NCBI GenBank assembly: GCA_030528665.1
Contig: JAUMYK010000012.1
Coordinates: 1 to 33,287, forward strand
Reading direction: 5' to 3'
Origin: a bacterium
Lineage (GTDB): Bacteria; Patescibacteria; JAEDAM01; Absconditabacterales; Absconditicoccaceae
Length of the DNA stretch: 33,287 nucleotides
Below are positions 1 through 9,201 of the stretch, in pieces; the stretch's first letter is position 1, and every line of letters begins with the position of its first letter. Made by a program: the position numbers and the translations under genes. The notes below the pieces were generated by a model that worked only from the letters and a program-made list of their open reading frames with translations, had not been told where the DNA came from and made no database searches.

Positions 1-1
1 C

Positions 2-1864
2 TGTCAGGCAACGAGAACTTTGCCGATTGCCTCAGCATGTAAGCCAGGATTGGATCAAAGTTATGTAGATACTGCTTTGACTGCGACTTCTGAACTCTGT
101 GCGGTAGGTAATAGTGTGGAGTGATTTGCTCCATATAGTAATGGTAACCTCCAGGGATGGAAATGGAATTGTAAAGGAAATACAGGAGTCGCTAAAGAAT
201 GTAAAGCCTACCTCCGTCAGCCTGAAGCAGGAAAATGTTCAGACCCTGTACAGCTCAATACTTGTGCTGCAAATAGTACCTATGAACCAGCATCCTCAAC
301 ACTCGCAAATGGTACAAGATGGAACTGTAAGTGAGCTAATAATGGATCAACTACGGTATGTAATGTATGTAATCTCAACTATACCTATAATGGCACATCT
401 TGTGTGGCAGATACCAAGCAGGTACCGTGTTCACAAACATGAGCGCCTGCGAATGCAAGCTATGTGTCTAGTACGGTAACCCTAACATGGAATGGAACAG
501 CATGGTCTACTCCAGCACAATGTTCGTGGACCTGTAATGCTGGTTATACGAAGCAAGGAAATAGCTGTGTAGCGAATGCTCCAGTATGTGATACCGCTAA
601 TGGCTTTAGTTTGCACAATGGTCATTGTGCAAAGTGGAAGTGTAAGAGTGCATTTCAGTGAGTACAGACTGGAATATGTCAAGAAATGAATATAGCACAA
701 TGTAGAGCTTATATGCGTAATAATTGTCATAGTGAACCACATTTTGGTGTTATCAGTTATAATCGAAATGACCCTAAATGTCATTACTGTGGACATAAGG
801 TTCCATGATTTTTATGACCTGAATGTAACCCCTCTCCAGTCATATGAGTATGAGGACTCCTAGATCAATATATTCCACCACATTGTATGCTACCTGAGAT
901 TGGAGAGAATTGTATAGATTTCAATAGTTCCGCTAGTTGTGATCCCCATCATAACTGCTATCGATCAGAGCTTGTTTGACTAGGGGATGGATCATCTCCT
1001 TTCATGTGCATCAGACAAGATGGTCAGCCAGCTACTGATGTAGACTGTGATCCTACTTGGACTAAACCGAGTTGTGGAGATGGAACAAAAGAAAATCCGA
1101 AAGTCATTAGGTACAATCAAAGTAATCTTAATTTAAGAGATAATAAAGTATTACGAGGTATTTGACTCGTTCCTTTCGCAGACTATGAAAGAGGATTGAT
1201 TGAAGCTAGAGATAATGATCAACAAAAGGAAGCTGAAACTCCTATGGACAATAAGGTGGCTCATACAAACACTTTTTGACTTCATGGATGAAAAACAAAT
1301 GGTACGAAAATGCTCACTATCTCTTTTTTGGAAGAGCAAGAAAATAGGGATATGCTTGTGAAAGTCTCAAGTCAGACTAATCCCTCTAAACCAGTATCTT
1401 ACTTTAAACTTCAATATGATCCCCAATATTCTGATCTCCAATACTATGGTACACTTGTAAGCCCAAGTCATCAACCATATACCTATATGCGATATTACAA
1501 GAGTTATACAGAGTATTGGAAGAAAATCTGTCCATGATCTATTCGTTCAGAGCGAGGATCACACTATAACAATGTAAAGTATCAGGATGTTGGAAGCTTC
1601 TTTTGTATTTTTATTCCTACGACCGATCCTATCCTAAAAAAAGTATATATCAAATGACACTGAAGTCATTGGAGCAATTATAGCTTTTATGAAGATGAAA
1701 ATTATACTCGTCCTCTTCCTTCTGGAGTTTATAACACTAATCATAATTATGCAGGTGCAATTGCGGCTTCTCCATCATTTCATCAGCTAAAAATACATGC
1801 AATGGTAATTTGATACCATTGAGCTAAAATACGCGATAACTTTATCATCAGAGAAAGACCATAA
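2..1864 (+). CDS. Large Cys-rich probable surface protein, 5' end outside window
   Basis: One reading frame is open from the left edge to a TAA at 1862-1864 (about 620 residues) when UGA is glycine; about 20 UGA codons lie inside it. The N-terminal part contains repeated short modules with the pattern W-x-C and C-N-x-x-Y-x-x-x-G-x-x-C, for example CNAGYTKQGNSC near codons 180-190, typical of secreted disulfide-rich repeat proteins. After LHNGHCAKW (codons 204-212) the protein changes to a Cys-rich tail containing CIRQDGQPATDVDC and then a C-terminal domain without cysteine repeats. The same LHNGHCAKW and a near-identical CIRQDGQPATDIDC occur in the opposed cassette at 2113-3210. I do not recognise a named family. 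Export to the surface is inferred from composition only, because the signal peptide is not in the window. A terminator hairpin follows at 1891-1925. Confidence 0.8.
610..638 (+). repeat. 29-bp inverted-repeat copy L, containing a 22-bp palindrome
   Basis: Positions 610-638 are identical to the reverse complement of 3099-3127. The core 611-632 is a palindrome with 10-bp arms (TTGCACAATG and CATTGTGCAA) around a 2-base centre GT. In both copies it encodes LHNGHCAKW in the same frame, so exchange between the copies would keep the reading frame. Proposed as a site-specific inversion site by inference. Confidence 0.75.
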
Positions 1865-1890
1865 ATCACTTAATGTATTATAACTCAATC

Positions 1891-1925
1891 AAAAAAGTCT
1901 GACTTTCTCCAAGTTGGACTTTTTA
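1891..1925 (+). terminator. Rho-independent terminator of the surface-protein gene
   Basis: AAAAAGTCTGACTT (1892-1905) pairs with AAGTTGGACTTTTT (1911-1924) through G-U wobbles, with a short loop and a T-run. It lies 27 bases after the TAA of the surface protein and inside the putative invertible segment. Confidence 0.7.
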
Positions 1926-1987
1926 TGTTTGGTATAATAGAGATTTGAGCTAGTTCATAATGCTACAGATGTTATATATTGATTCTT

Positions 1988-2026
1988 ATAAAAGAAAAGT
2001 AGCAGATAAACTGATTATCCACTACT
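1988..2026 (-). terminator. Terminator of the minus-strand tail cassette
   Basis: On the minus strand AGTAG-TG-GATAA and TTATC-TG-CTACT form a hairpin around TCAGT, followed by TTTTCTTTT. It lies about 85 bases after the TAA of the minus-strand cassette (2113), so each of the two facing tails has its own terminator between them. Confidence 0.6.
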
Positions 2027-2112
2027 ATTTGTTTTATATAGTTATCTAATTACTTGCAGAGTATAAAGCATATTCAAAACCACAAAAGTATCTATAACGA
2101 AATAGTATAAAC

Positions 2113-3210
2113 TTAGAATGCGTCACATGGTTTTCAAAATACATCTTCTGGATTTCTAAGTGTAAAATTAATCTGTTTAGTGATTATATTACCCTCACTT
2201 TCAATAGTAATCAGAATATTTCCCTTTATTATAATTCAAACATCACCACTATACCCTGTCTTAACTATAAATTGATGTGAGGTAGTACTTATATTACTAT
2301 TATTATAATCTTGTTGATCATAGATTGTCCCACCATAGCCATTAGTTATTGTAGTTTTTGTAGATATTTTCATTTTTTTTCTACTCGGATTATTTACAGT
2401 TACTGCATAATGTCTGGATTCATGACATTTATTGCGAGGACTGTTATTTGGAAGTAGTTTTGTATCAATCGTAATATCAGATGGTAGAGATAGTGTTGGT
2501 AATGTACTACCACAACTCGGCTTTGTCCAATTCGGCTTACAATCAATATCAGTTGCTGGTTGACCATCTTGCCTTATACACTGAGGTTTACTATTACTAG
2601 ATGATGGTTGTCGAGTACATGTCATATTATTAGAACATTGAGATTGTGACAGATTATTACATGCAGTATTTGACTGACAAACATTAGTATGTTGAAGATG
2701 GAAAAATGTTTTTTCTGTATCAGCAACCTTTTGACAATCTGTTGAAGAGGAATCAGATTCTCTAATGACTATAATAGGAGCATGAGGAAATAAAGCAACA
2801 ACTTCAGGAAGCCCTGTCCATGAAAAGGGAACAGATTGTAAACCTTGGTATAAAATTGAAACCGAACTATGATCTGCGGAAGATTGTCCCAATACACAAT
2901 GTTTTTCATTCCATCCATTTATTGCAATCTGATTTGCTGCACATGCTACACAAAAAAGGTCAATACGATTAGGAATAAGTCCTTTAGAGATTGCATCTAT
3001 ACAACCTCCTTCATCTAATCTTGCCCACGATGGTCATACATATGTATGGGTATCTTTTGCTTGACACCTACCAGCAGTCGAACTTGTCGACTCACAGCTC
3101 CACTTTGCACAATGACCATTGTGCAAAGTAATAGGATCGGAGATGATTCTTGGATATTGTTTATTCTGGATATGCGAGACTTTGCTTTTTGATTGAAAAT
3201 TCGCAGGTGC
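2113..3210 (-). pseudogene. Start-less alternative C-terminal cassette of the Cys-rich surface protein
   Basis: Reading the minus strand with UGA as glycine gives an open frame of 365 codons from 3210 to a TAA at 2113-2115. A TAA at 3211-3213 closes it upstream, and there is no ATG near the 5' end, so the piece has no obvious start of its own. It carries LHNGHCAKW at the same frame as the gene at 2-1864, then a long Cys-rich region, CIRQDGQPATDIDC and WTKPSCG motifs shared with that gene, and a different C-terminal domain. It faces the first gene tail-to-tail with about 250 bases between their stops. It could be a decayed paralogue. The shared 29-bp inverted repeat and the intact downstream frame make a silent, switchable tail the more interesting reading. 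The extreme 5' part (3128-3210) resembles the intact gene only at APAN. Confidence 0.7.
3099..3127 (-). repeat. 29-bp inverted-repeat copy R
   Basis: This is the inverted partner of 610-638. The palindromic core is 3105-3126, and in this copy the symmetry extends to 13-bp arms (ACTTTGCACAATG and CATTGTGCAAAGT around GT). It lies in the 5' part of the start-less minus-strand cassette. The two copies bound about 2.5 kb. Confidence 0.75.
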
Positions 3211-3319
3211 TTATTTTGCATTGAAAATACTTATTGTTTTTTTTATACTCTGTCTGACTCTCTTACTGATGATTTCCATGTGAGGGGATATAACTTTTAT
3301 TCTTTTTCAAAAAACATTG

Positions 3320-4243
3320 ATGAAACAACTTTTTTGAATGCTTCTTCTCTTGGTTCTTATAGTTTTAGCTGGGTGTGATGCCAAAGATGTCTGCTTAGAT
3401 CAATGAGGAAGCTATGATGCAGCGACCAAAACTTGCCAGAAAGATCCCCAGGGATTGACCTATTCCAATCTCGTAGATCAAGCCAGTCAAGAAGAGGTGA
3501 AAGCTGCCTTTTTGCAAGCGGGAATCGCTGAAGAAAATGTAGAGAAATTCTTTGAGCAAGTCGTTTTTTTCAACGAAACGGCGGGGACAGGATCGCTGGT
3601 AGCATCTGGATTTGCTCAGAGTGAAGGTTTGACTCCAGAATATGATCTCTCGCCGATCTTGGAAAATCTGGAACAAAAATCTCCGGATTTTATCGGTTAT
3701 AACTGTAGAATCACTTCTTTCAATTTAATGAAGGATTTGATCACTATTCAAAAGCCAGAAATTGCTGATACAAGCAAGCTTTTTATGGATAAAGACGCTT
3801 TGGAGCATAGTCCACAAAGAGTGTTTACTGCTGCGGAAAGTCAGCTTTTTGAAAGTTTTTATTCGCTCGTGCCAACCATTACCACAAAAGATCAGGCTGT
3901 GCATTTTGAAAATATCAAAAAAAGCTGGGCAGAGAAAGGTGTAAGCTTCAAAAAATCTAAGGCTTCATTGATTTCGGTGTGGATGCATTCACATTTTGAG
4001 GGGGAAGAGGATTTTCTTTTTATAGGTCATATTGGGGTCTTGATAGATACTGGGAAAGAGTTCTTGTTTGTGGAGAAGTTGGCTTTTGATGAGCCGTATC
4101 AAGCGATTAAGTTTAGGACGCGTGCGGATTTGGCTGCGTATTTGAAAGCGAAGTATGATACCGAGTATAATCAGCCAACTGCAAGTCCGATTTTGCTTGA
4201 AAATGATCAGCCTTTGGGAGAATTGATGAGCTTGGAGAAGTAG
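3320..4243 (+). CDS. Lipoprotein resembling the DUF4300 family
   Basis: The 307-residue frame starts at ATG 3320 and contains UGA-glycines at codon 6 and in the early mature part. The N-terminus MKQLF-G is followed by a hydrophobic stretch and a lipobox LAGC (Cys around residue 19), so it should be lipidated and anchored to the membrane surface. The mature part begins with a small Cys pair (VCLDQGG, KTCQKDP), then YSNLVDQASQEEVKAAF, an SLVASGF segment and GYNCRIT, which I associate from memory with DUF4300 lipoproteins of Firmicutes. Family assignment is by recall and was not searched. No enzyme motif is visible and the function is unknown. The gene stands alone, between the surface-protein locus and a strong terminator at 4252-4292. 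Confidence 0.75.
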
Positions 4244-4251
4244 AAAAAATT

Positions 4252-4292
4252 AAAAAAAGAAGTCTGATTGTTGAGGTTAGATTTCTTTTTTT
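4252..4292 (+). terminator. Terminator after the lipoprotein gene
   Basis: A 16-bp A/T-rich stem containing AGAAGTCTGA (5' arm 4252-4267) and TTAGATTTCT (3' arm) surrounds a 9-base loop and runs into seven T. It begins 9 bases after the TAG at 4241-4243. Confidence 0.75.
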
Positions 4293-4342
4293 GTATATTT
4301 TTGAATATTGTATAAATGAGTTGTCCATTCTGTGCTTAGATT

Positions 4343-4397
4343 CGTCATTCCGTGCTTGACACGGAATCTGAGATCCTGAAACAAGTTCAGGATGACG
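4343..4397 (+). repeat. Palindromic intergenic repeat, copy 1
   Basis: The element starts CGTCAT and ends ATGACG, which pair. Between them lie two hairpins, CCGTG/CACGG and CCTGAA/TTCAGG, giving a three-way-junction shape. A close relative is at 31035-31100 and partial units are at 26530-26615. It is non-coding, REP- or MITE-like. Confidence 0.65.
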
Positions 4398-4510
4398 ATT
4401 TTGGAGTTAAGAATAATACGGGGATGATTAATGATGCTGATTTTGGAATTCAGAATAGCGAGGGGAGGAGTTAAAAACTTTTCTAACTTCCTCTTTTCAG
4501 AGCAGGAGCT

Positions 4511-4996
4511 TTATCATTGATAGTTTTTCAAAAGCTTTTGCATTTGAGGATTGGAATTTCTGCTGAAATATTTTTTACAGTCTTCCGTAAATTTTTCAAT
4601 ATCTAGTTCAGAATTCTCTTCTTTTAAAATACTGAGAAAGTTTTTCCAAGTGAGGTTTTCTTGTTTGGCGATGCGAGCAAGATATGCTTTTGGAATCGTT
4701 CAATATTTGATGGATTCGGCGAGTTTTGAAAATTGCCGTTCAGGATTATTTTCTTTTTCTTCCAGTTTTTCCAAGAGTTGTTGTTCACCGTTAGGACTTG
4801 ATATGAGCTGTTCAAATGCTTCAATTCTTTTGCTGAGTTCCCCATCTGAAAGTTCGTTGTAATAGTTTTCCCAATGTTCAATATCAAAGTCCCTTTTTGC
4901 TTGTAGCACTCTCCTCATCGCAAGGAGGATATTACAGATAAAGAAAGGTTTGAGTCCGTGTTTTTCGCAAATTTCTTCTGGGAGGAACATGAGCAT
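4511..4996 (-). CDS. Hypothetical protein, Glu/Lys-rich, helical
   Basis: The 161-residue frame runs from ATG 4996 (a second ATG is two codons later at 4990) to a TAA at 4511-4513. UGA-glycines lie at 4700-4702 and as the last sense codon at 4514-4516. The sequence starts MLMFLPEEICEKHGLKPFF, continues with a charged helix-rich middle (EAFEQLISSPNGEQQLLEKLEEKENN) and ends near LKNYQG. It has no signal peptide and no membrane segment. I do not recognise the family. It is a single gene between the repeat at 4343 and the 2TM gene on the other strand. Confidence 0.6.
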
Positions 4997-5142
4997 ACAA
5001 GGGAAAATAAAAAAGTTGCTTTTATCCTAAGTTTTTTTTCTCTCATTACAAGTAAAGAGTTGGAGTATGTAAAAGTTTTTCTTGATTTTCTCCCTTATTT
5101 TACTAAGCTGTAGTTGTTGTTTTATTTGATTATATACTCGTC

Positions 5143-5364
5143 ATGAAACAAGATACCTTAAAAACACGAGTAGAAAAATCTGGTGGAAAGGTCGGATTTT
5201 ATTGGCATTTGCTACTGTTTATTACCGTAAATGTAAACCTTTTGAGATTTGAAATCCAACTCTGGGGCTGGAACCGAGGGTTTATCGTGCGTCCTTTGGT
5301 ATGGGGAATTGGACTTTTTGTTCATTGGTATTATGCGTTTTTGGTAGGGAAGAGTAAAAAATAA
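5143..5364 (+). CDS. Small 2TM-domain membrane protein
   Basis: The 73-residue product has two hydrophobic helices (about residues 18-38 and 48-68). The segments FYWHLLLFITVNVNLL and RPLVWGIGLFVHW fit the 2TM domain, where a conserved H/N lies in helix 1 and W-G-x-G-L-x-x-H in helix 2. A TATACT hexamer lies only 5 bases upstream of the ATG and no Shine-Dalgarno is seen, so the mRNA may be leaderless. A terminator follows at 5409-5440. The function of the family is unknown; some members are fused to histidine kinases. Confidence 0.75.
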   Translation: MKQDTLKTRVEKSGGKVGFYWHLLLFITVNVNLLRFEIQLWGWNRGFIVRPLVWGIGLFVHWYYAFLVGKSKK

Positions 5365-5408
5365 TTGTTTTCCCTCTCCTGTTATTGAAAAAGATACGAG
5401 ATTCTGTA

Positions 5409-5440
5409 TACTCTCTCTATTTTTGGGAGAGCTTTTTTTT
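5409..5440 (+). terminator. Terminator after the 2TM gene
   Basis: CTCTC pairs with GAGAG around TATTTTTGG, followed by eight T. It separates the 2TM gene from typA. Confidence 0.6.
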
Positions 5441-5493
5441 TATAAGCCTCGTGTCTTTGTATTCAGACTTTTAATTTTTTTTCTAGCTAAAAA

Positions 5494-7290
5494 ATGGCAA
5501 TGAGAAATATCGCAATTATTGCTCATGTGGATCATGGGAAAACTTCACTCGTAGATCAGCTTTTGAAACAATCTGGAACGCTCAAAAAGATGGAGGAGCA
5601 GGACCTTGTGATGGACAATAATGATCAGGAAAGGGAGAGGGGAATTACGATTTATGCGAAAAATACGGCGATTGAATACCATGGTGAGAGGATTAATATC
5701 GTAGATACTCCAGGACATGCTGATTTTGGGAGCGAGGTGGAGAGAGTGTTGCGTATGGTGGACTCGGTGATTCTCGTGGTAGATGCCTATGAAGGACCAA
5801 TGCCGCAGACCAAGTTTGTTTTGAAAAAGAGTTTGGAACTCTGACTCAAGCCGATGGTCGTGGTGAACAAGATTGATAAACCTGCGGCGAGACCTGACCG
5901 AGTGATTGATCAGCTTTTTGATCTGTTTATTTTGTTGGGGGCGAGCGATGAACAGGCTGATTTTCCTGTGATCTATGCCAGTGCCAAAAATGGGTATGCG
6001 ATGAAGGAACTCTCTGATGAAGCCAAGGATTTGACGCCGCTGTTTGAGGCGATTTTAGAGCATGTAAAGCCTGCTGAGGACAAGAGCGAGGAGAATTTCC
6101 GTATGCAGATCGCGAATTTGGGCTATGATGACTATCTTGGAAGACTAGGAATTGGGCGTGTGTATGAAGGAAAACTAAAAGTCTGAAGTCAGGTTTCTGT
6201 GATTTCTAATGAAGGAGAAATCAGAAGTGGTAAGATCGCCAAGATTTTCAGGACGCTCGGACTGCAAAGAATTGAGATTGATGAAGCAGTGTGCGGAGAT
6301 ATCGTGACCATCAGCGGAATCCCCAATATTTTTGTAGGAGAAACGGTCGGAGTAGGGGAGTTTGAGGCTTTGCCGAGCATTGCGATTGATAAGCCTACTT
6401 TGAGTATGGAATTTCTCGTGAATGATAGTCCGTTTGCTGGGAAAGAAGGGAAATATATGACGACCAGAAATATGGCTGAAAGACTGGAAAAAGAAGCCGA
6501 AACCAATGTGGGACTGAGAGTGGAAAATCAGGATTGAAAATTTATTGTTGCTGGGAGAGGGGAGCTGCACCTTGGAGTGTTGATTGAAACGATCCGTAGA
6601 GAAGGTCGAGAACTGCAAGTCGGAGCTCCACAGGTGATTTATAAGGAGGAGAACTGAGAAAAACTTGAGCCGATTGAAAGTCTCGTCGTGAGCGTGGAAG
6701 ATGAGCTTTCAGGAACGATTATTGATATGCTCGCTCCTCGTAAGGGTTTGATGCAAAATATGAGTTCTGAAAATGGTTTGACGACGATGGAATTTGAGAT
6801 TCCGACCAGAGGTTTGCTCGGTTTTCGTGGAGAGTTTATCCTTGCGACCAAGGGGGAAGGGATTATGACTTCAGCTTTTTCTCATTATGCGCCTTTTAAG
6901 GGAGAAATCCAAAAAAGACAAGTCTGATCTATGATTTCTTCCGCAACTGGACAGGCGATGATGTATGGAATTTTCAAATTACAGGAAAGAGGTCCGATTT
7001 TCGTAGACCCTGCTCAGCCAATTTATGAAGGAATGATTGTAGGAGAGCATTTGAAAGGAGGCGATATGACCGTGAATCTTACGATCAATAAGCAGATGAA
7101 TAATGTCCGCAACTCTGGAAATGATGAAGCGATGAGAATTGATCCGATTGTGCATTTATCTTTGGAGCAGGCGATGGGCTATATTGCACATGATGAACTG
7201 GTGGAAATTACGCCAAAGGCGATTAGAATTAGGAAGAAGTATTTGACCGAGTCTGCTAGAGCTATTGCGAGGAAGCAGGGGTTGATTTAG
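5494..7290 (+). CDS. typA: TypA/BipA ribosome-associated GTPase
   Basis: The full 598-residue frame has five in-frame UGA codons (5842, 6184, 6535, 6655, 6925), each at a position where TypA has or tolerates glycine, e.g. [15 protein letters not shown] and [14 protein letters not shown]. The G domain shows G1 HVDHGKTS near residue 11, G3 DTPGH, G4 NKID, and is followed by the EF-G-like domains II, III and V and the TypA C-terminal domain ending in [14 protein letters not shown]. TypA is a translational GTPase that binds 70S ribosomes and supports 50S assembly and stress growth. Length matches the family (about 600). It is monocistronic and convergent with the restriction-endonuclease gene, whose stop lies only 39 bases away. 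This gene is the clearest single proof of code 25. Confidence 0.97.
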
Positions 7291-7302
7291 AAGTGAGGAA
7301 GA

Positions 7303-7329
7303 GAATCTACTACTATCTACAGTAGATTC
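7303..7329. terminator. Hairpin between convergent typA and endonuclease genes
   Basis: GAATCTACT and AGTAGATTC (9 bp perfect) surround a 9-base loop in the 38-base gap between the two facing stops. The T-tract is weak on both sides, so it may act as a bidirectional terminator or simply protect 3' ends. Confidence 0.45.
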
Positions 7330-7940
7330 TATTCTTCAATTCAGATAAGAACCAATGGAACAGCAGGAACTCCTCTCCCTTGCCTTGCAAGATCATATAA
7401 GGCACTTTCATAGTATCATGGTCATGATGACATCTGTGCCTGTATTGATTTCATTGGGAGTATTTCAATTCACACATCAATGTCATCTCCTACATAAAAT
7501 GCAAGATGTTTTACAAATAAGTCATAAGCAATAAAAGCATACTTTCAAAATTGTACTTCTATAGCAACTCTTTCTTTTTGGAAATCTGTTTGATTATATG
7601 ACAATATTGGTGTTTTATTATTTTCTTCAATTATCCTTTTTTGGTCATTTTGATCCATTTTTAATGTTTTTGTAATAAGTTTATAATCATCTGTGACTCG
7701 GTAAGAGGTGCGTTTTTCGCTTCGTCATTTTGCGGTAAGTTGTTCCTTAAAATAATCATTTAAGTCTATAGGAGAAAATAACATTCTTCCTCTCATATTT
7801 TTTTCTTTACTTTCTTTTGTCTTAAATTGAGATGAATCCATTTGTGATATTACTTCTTGTATTTCTTCCCATAAATTCTTCTTATGAACAAGAAGTCGTT
7901 CATATCAGTTCAGATGAGAATACATAGCTCAAATTTTCAT
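7329..7940 (-). CDS. BstYI/BglII-type type II restriction endonuclease
   Basis: The 203-residue product, read with seven UGA-glycines, matches from memory the BstYI branch of the BglII-like endonucleases over its whole length: MYSHLNGYERLLVH at the start, SYNQTDF, VAIEVQFGKY, YDLFVKHLAFYV and GVPAVPLVLIGI at the end. The catalytic set Asp119, Glu128 and Gln130 (D-x8-E-x-Q) matches the unusual E-x-Q active site of this family. BstYI cuts RGATCY; the specificity here is inferred, not shown. The gene lies 24 bases after the methyltransferase in the same direction, an M-then-R operon order. The ATG at 7940 is the first in-frame start after the methylase stop, and the frame ends at TAG 7329-7331. 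Adjacent SSGPGYYE contains a UGA-glycine, so the enzyme is only intact under code 25. Confidence 0.85.
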
Positions 7941-7964
7941 TCTTATATAATGAATGGATAAAAA

Positions 7965-8852
7965 TTATTTTTTAAAAGGGTTTTGAGAGGCTTTTTCTTT
8001 TCCTGTCGGCTGATAGATAGGAGTTCCTAATTTCCTAATTTTTAATTCTCCTTTTTCAAGTTGTTGAATTCTTTCTTTTGAGATAGTAATAAAATCCTTA
8101 TCGTATTCAAATCATACTCATATTCTATTTTGTAAAATAGCTCAAATTATTGAAGATCCTACTCAAAGAAATGGATCAAGAACAGTTTCTCCTTCCTTTG
8201 TGAGAGCTAAAATACATCTTTGAACTAGTTCAACTGGAAACTGACAGGGATGTTTCGTCTTTTCTGGATGATTAGATTTTACATTCGGAATATCCCATAT
8301 TAGTTTATTTCGATCTTCCTCAATTGTTGTCCAAAAATCTGAAGGATTTTTTCATAAAGGATTTCATGAGGGGAGTCATTTTTTTGGTCATTTATAATGT
8401 AATTTTCCTGGATATTTTGAAGGTACTCTAACAGCATCTAGATTAAAAGTGTATTCATCATCTTTGGTAAATCGGAGTATTGTTTCATATCTTCCAGAAA
8501 ATCTATTTTGAGCATGTAATCCGTGTTCAAAATGTCGAATAATCCTATTTCTTAATTTAAATCCTGCCTCTTTAAAAATATCATAAAAATAAATATCTAA
8601 TGGATATACCTCTCCTTTTTCTATATAATTCCCCACTTGTCGACAAACGCTTCATGTGGGAGATATTTTTTTAAAAAGTGTTTTTGCAAATTGCTTATAT
8701 GGTTCTAGATATTTTTCTAATTGATTTTTTTTCTCATATACTTTACCAATATTGTATGGGGGAGAAGTAATCACTAAATCAATAGAATTATTTTTGATTT
8801 TATTTATTAATTCAAAAGAATTTCATTGTTCTATTTTATACGATTTTTTCAT
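7965..8852 (-). CDS. DNA methyltransferase (N4-cytosine or N6-adenine) of the restriction-modification pair
   Basis: The 295-residue frame, rich in UGA-glycines, has the catalytic motif IV TSPPYN at residues 29-34 and the AdoMet-binding motif I LDPFLGVGSS near residue 220. Motif IV before motif I marks a beta-class amino-methyltransferase. SPPY is common in N4-cytosine enzymes but does not exclude N6-adenine. It would methylate the sites of the neighbouring BstYI-like nuclease and so protect host DNA. The central part (GNYIEKGEVYPLDIYFYDIF, RFSGRYETILRF) fits the variable target-recognition region. The gene comes first in the operon, with the endonuclease 24 bases downstream. The start is ATG 8852; no strong Shine-Dalgarno is seen. 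Confidence 0.88.
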
Positions 8853-9073
8853 ATTGATGTGTAGATGATTAAAAACATATCAATCAAAATGATATGTAAA
8901 AGTAGTCATATTTCAATCAAATATCGAAATTTTAATGGTGTAAAAAACAATAATGAAGATAATTTTTGTATTTTCCTCCAACCTCCCCTTGCAATTCCCA
9001 TAAATCTCCCACTACTCCAGCTAACTAAAGACCTAAAAGCTAAAAAAGACAAAGCTTTACTGCTAGAACTTAA

Positions 9074-9103
9074 AAATGAAGTCTGACGCCAGATTTCTTT
9101 TTC
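9074..9103 (+). terminator. Terminator-like hairpin
   Basis: GAAGTCTG (9078-9085) pairs with CAGATTTC (9090-9097) around ACGC, followed by a T-run. It is similar in sequence to the terminator at 4252. No intact gene lies directly upstream on the plus strand. Confidence 0.6.
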
Positions 9104-9136
9104 TGTATAGCAAAAGGTGGAAAAACTATAAAAAGA

Positions 9137-9165
9137 TTGGTATTTTGTATAGAAAAGGGTATAGT
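9137..9165 (+). promoter_or_regulatory. Sigma-70-like promoter for the toxin-antitoxin pair
   Basis: TTGGTA (9137-9142) and TATAGT (9160-9165) are spaced by 17 bases and lie 36 bases upstream of the ATG at 9202. Confidence 0.5.
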
Positions 9166-9201
9166 AAAATATACATACGATTTACTTCTCGGTGGCTAGC
9201 T

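Larger units (their letters stand above)
8853..9201. other. Intergenic region between the R-M operon and hicA
   Basis: It holds the divergent promoters, a terminator-like hairpin at 9074-9103 and a promoter at 9137-9165. On the plus strand an 81-codon frame (8865-9110) ends in a Lys/Leu-rich stretch (LTKDLKAKKDKALLLELKNEV). The hairpin sits across its 3' end, so it may be a remnant of a lost gene's 3' end. I cannot support it as a functional gene. Confidence 0.4.

Noticed and set aside
2236..2892. Minus-strand 218-codon ORF as a complete gene
   Set aside because: Both ends are artefacts: the 3' UGA is glycine and the frame continues to 2113, and the 5' TTG lies inside a longer open frame reaching 3210.
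1..3210. Diversity-generating retroelement at the surface-protein locus
   Set aside because: No reverse transcriptase and no template/variable repeat pair with adenine-biased changes is seen. The repeats are inverted, short and identical.
4551..4862. Ser/Phe-rich plus-strand ORF of 103 codons
   Set aside because: Its composition is typical of an antisense shadow of the Glu/Lys-rich minus-strand gene at 4511-4996.
5842..6927. typA, lysS, ruvA and others as multi-stop pseudogenes
   Set aside because: Every internal stop is UGA at glycine-compatible positions across many essential genes, with no UAA, UAG or indel. Reassignment explains all of them.
7355..7534. Plus-strand ORF of 59 codons (MEQQELLSLALQDH…)
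   Set aside because: It lies entirely antisense to the BstYI-like nuclease, which has clear family support.
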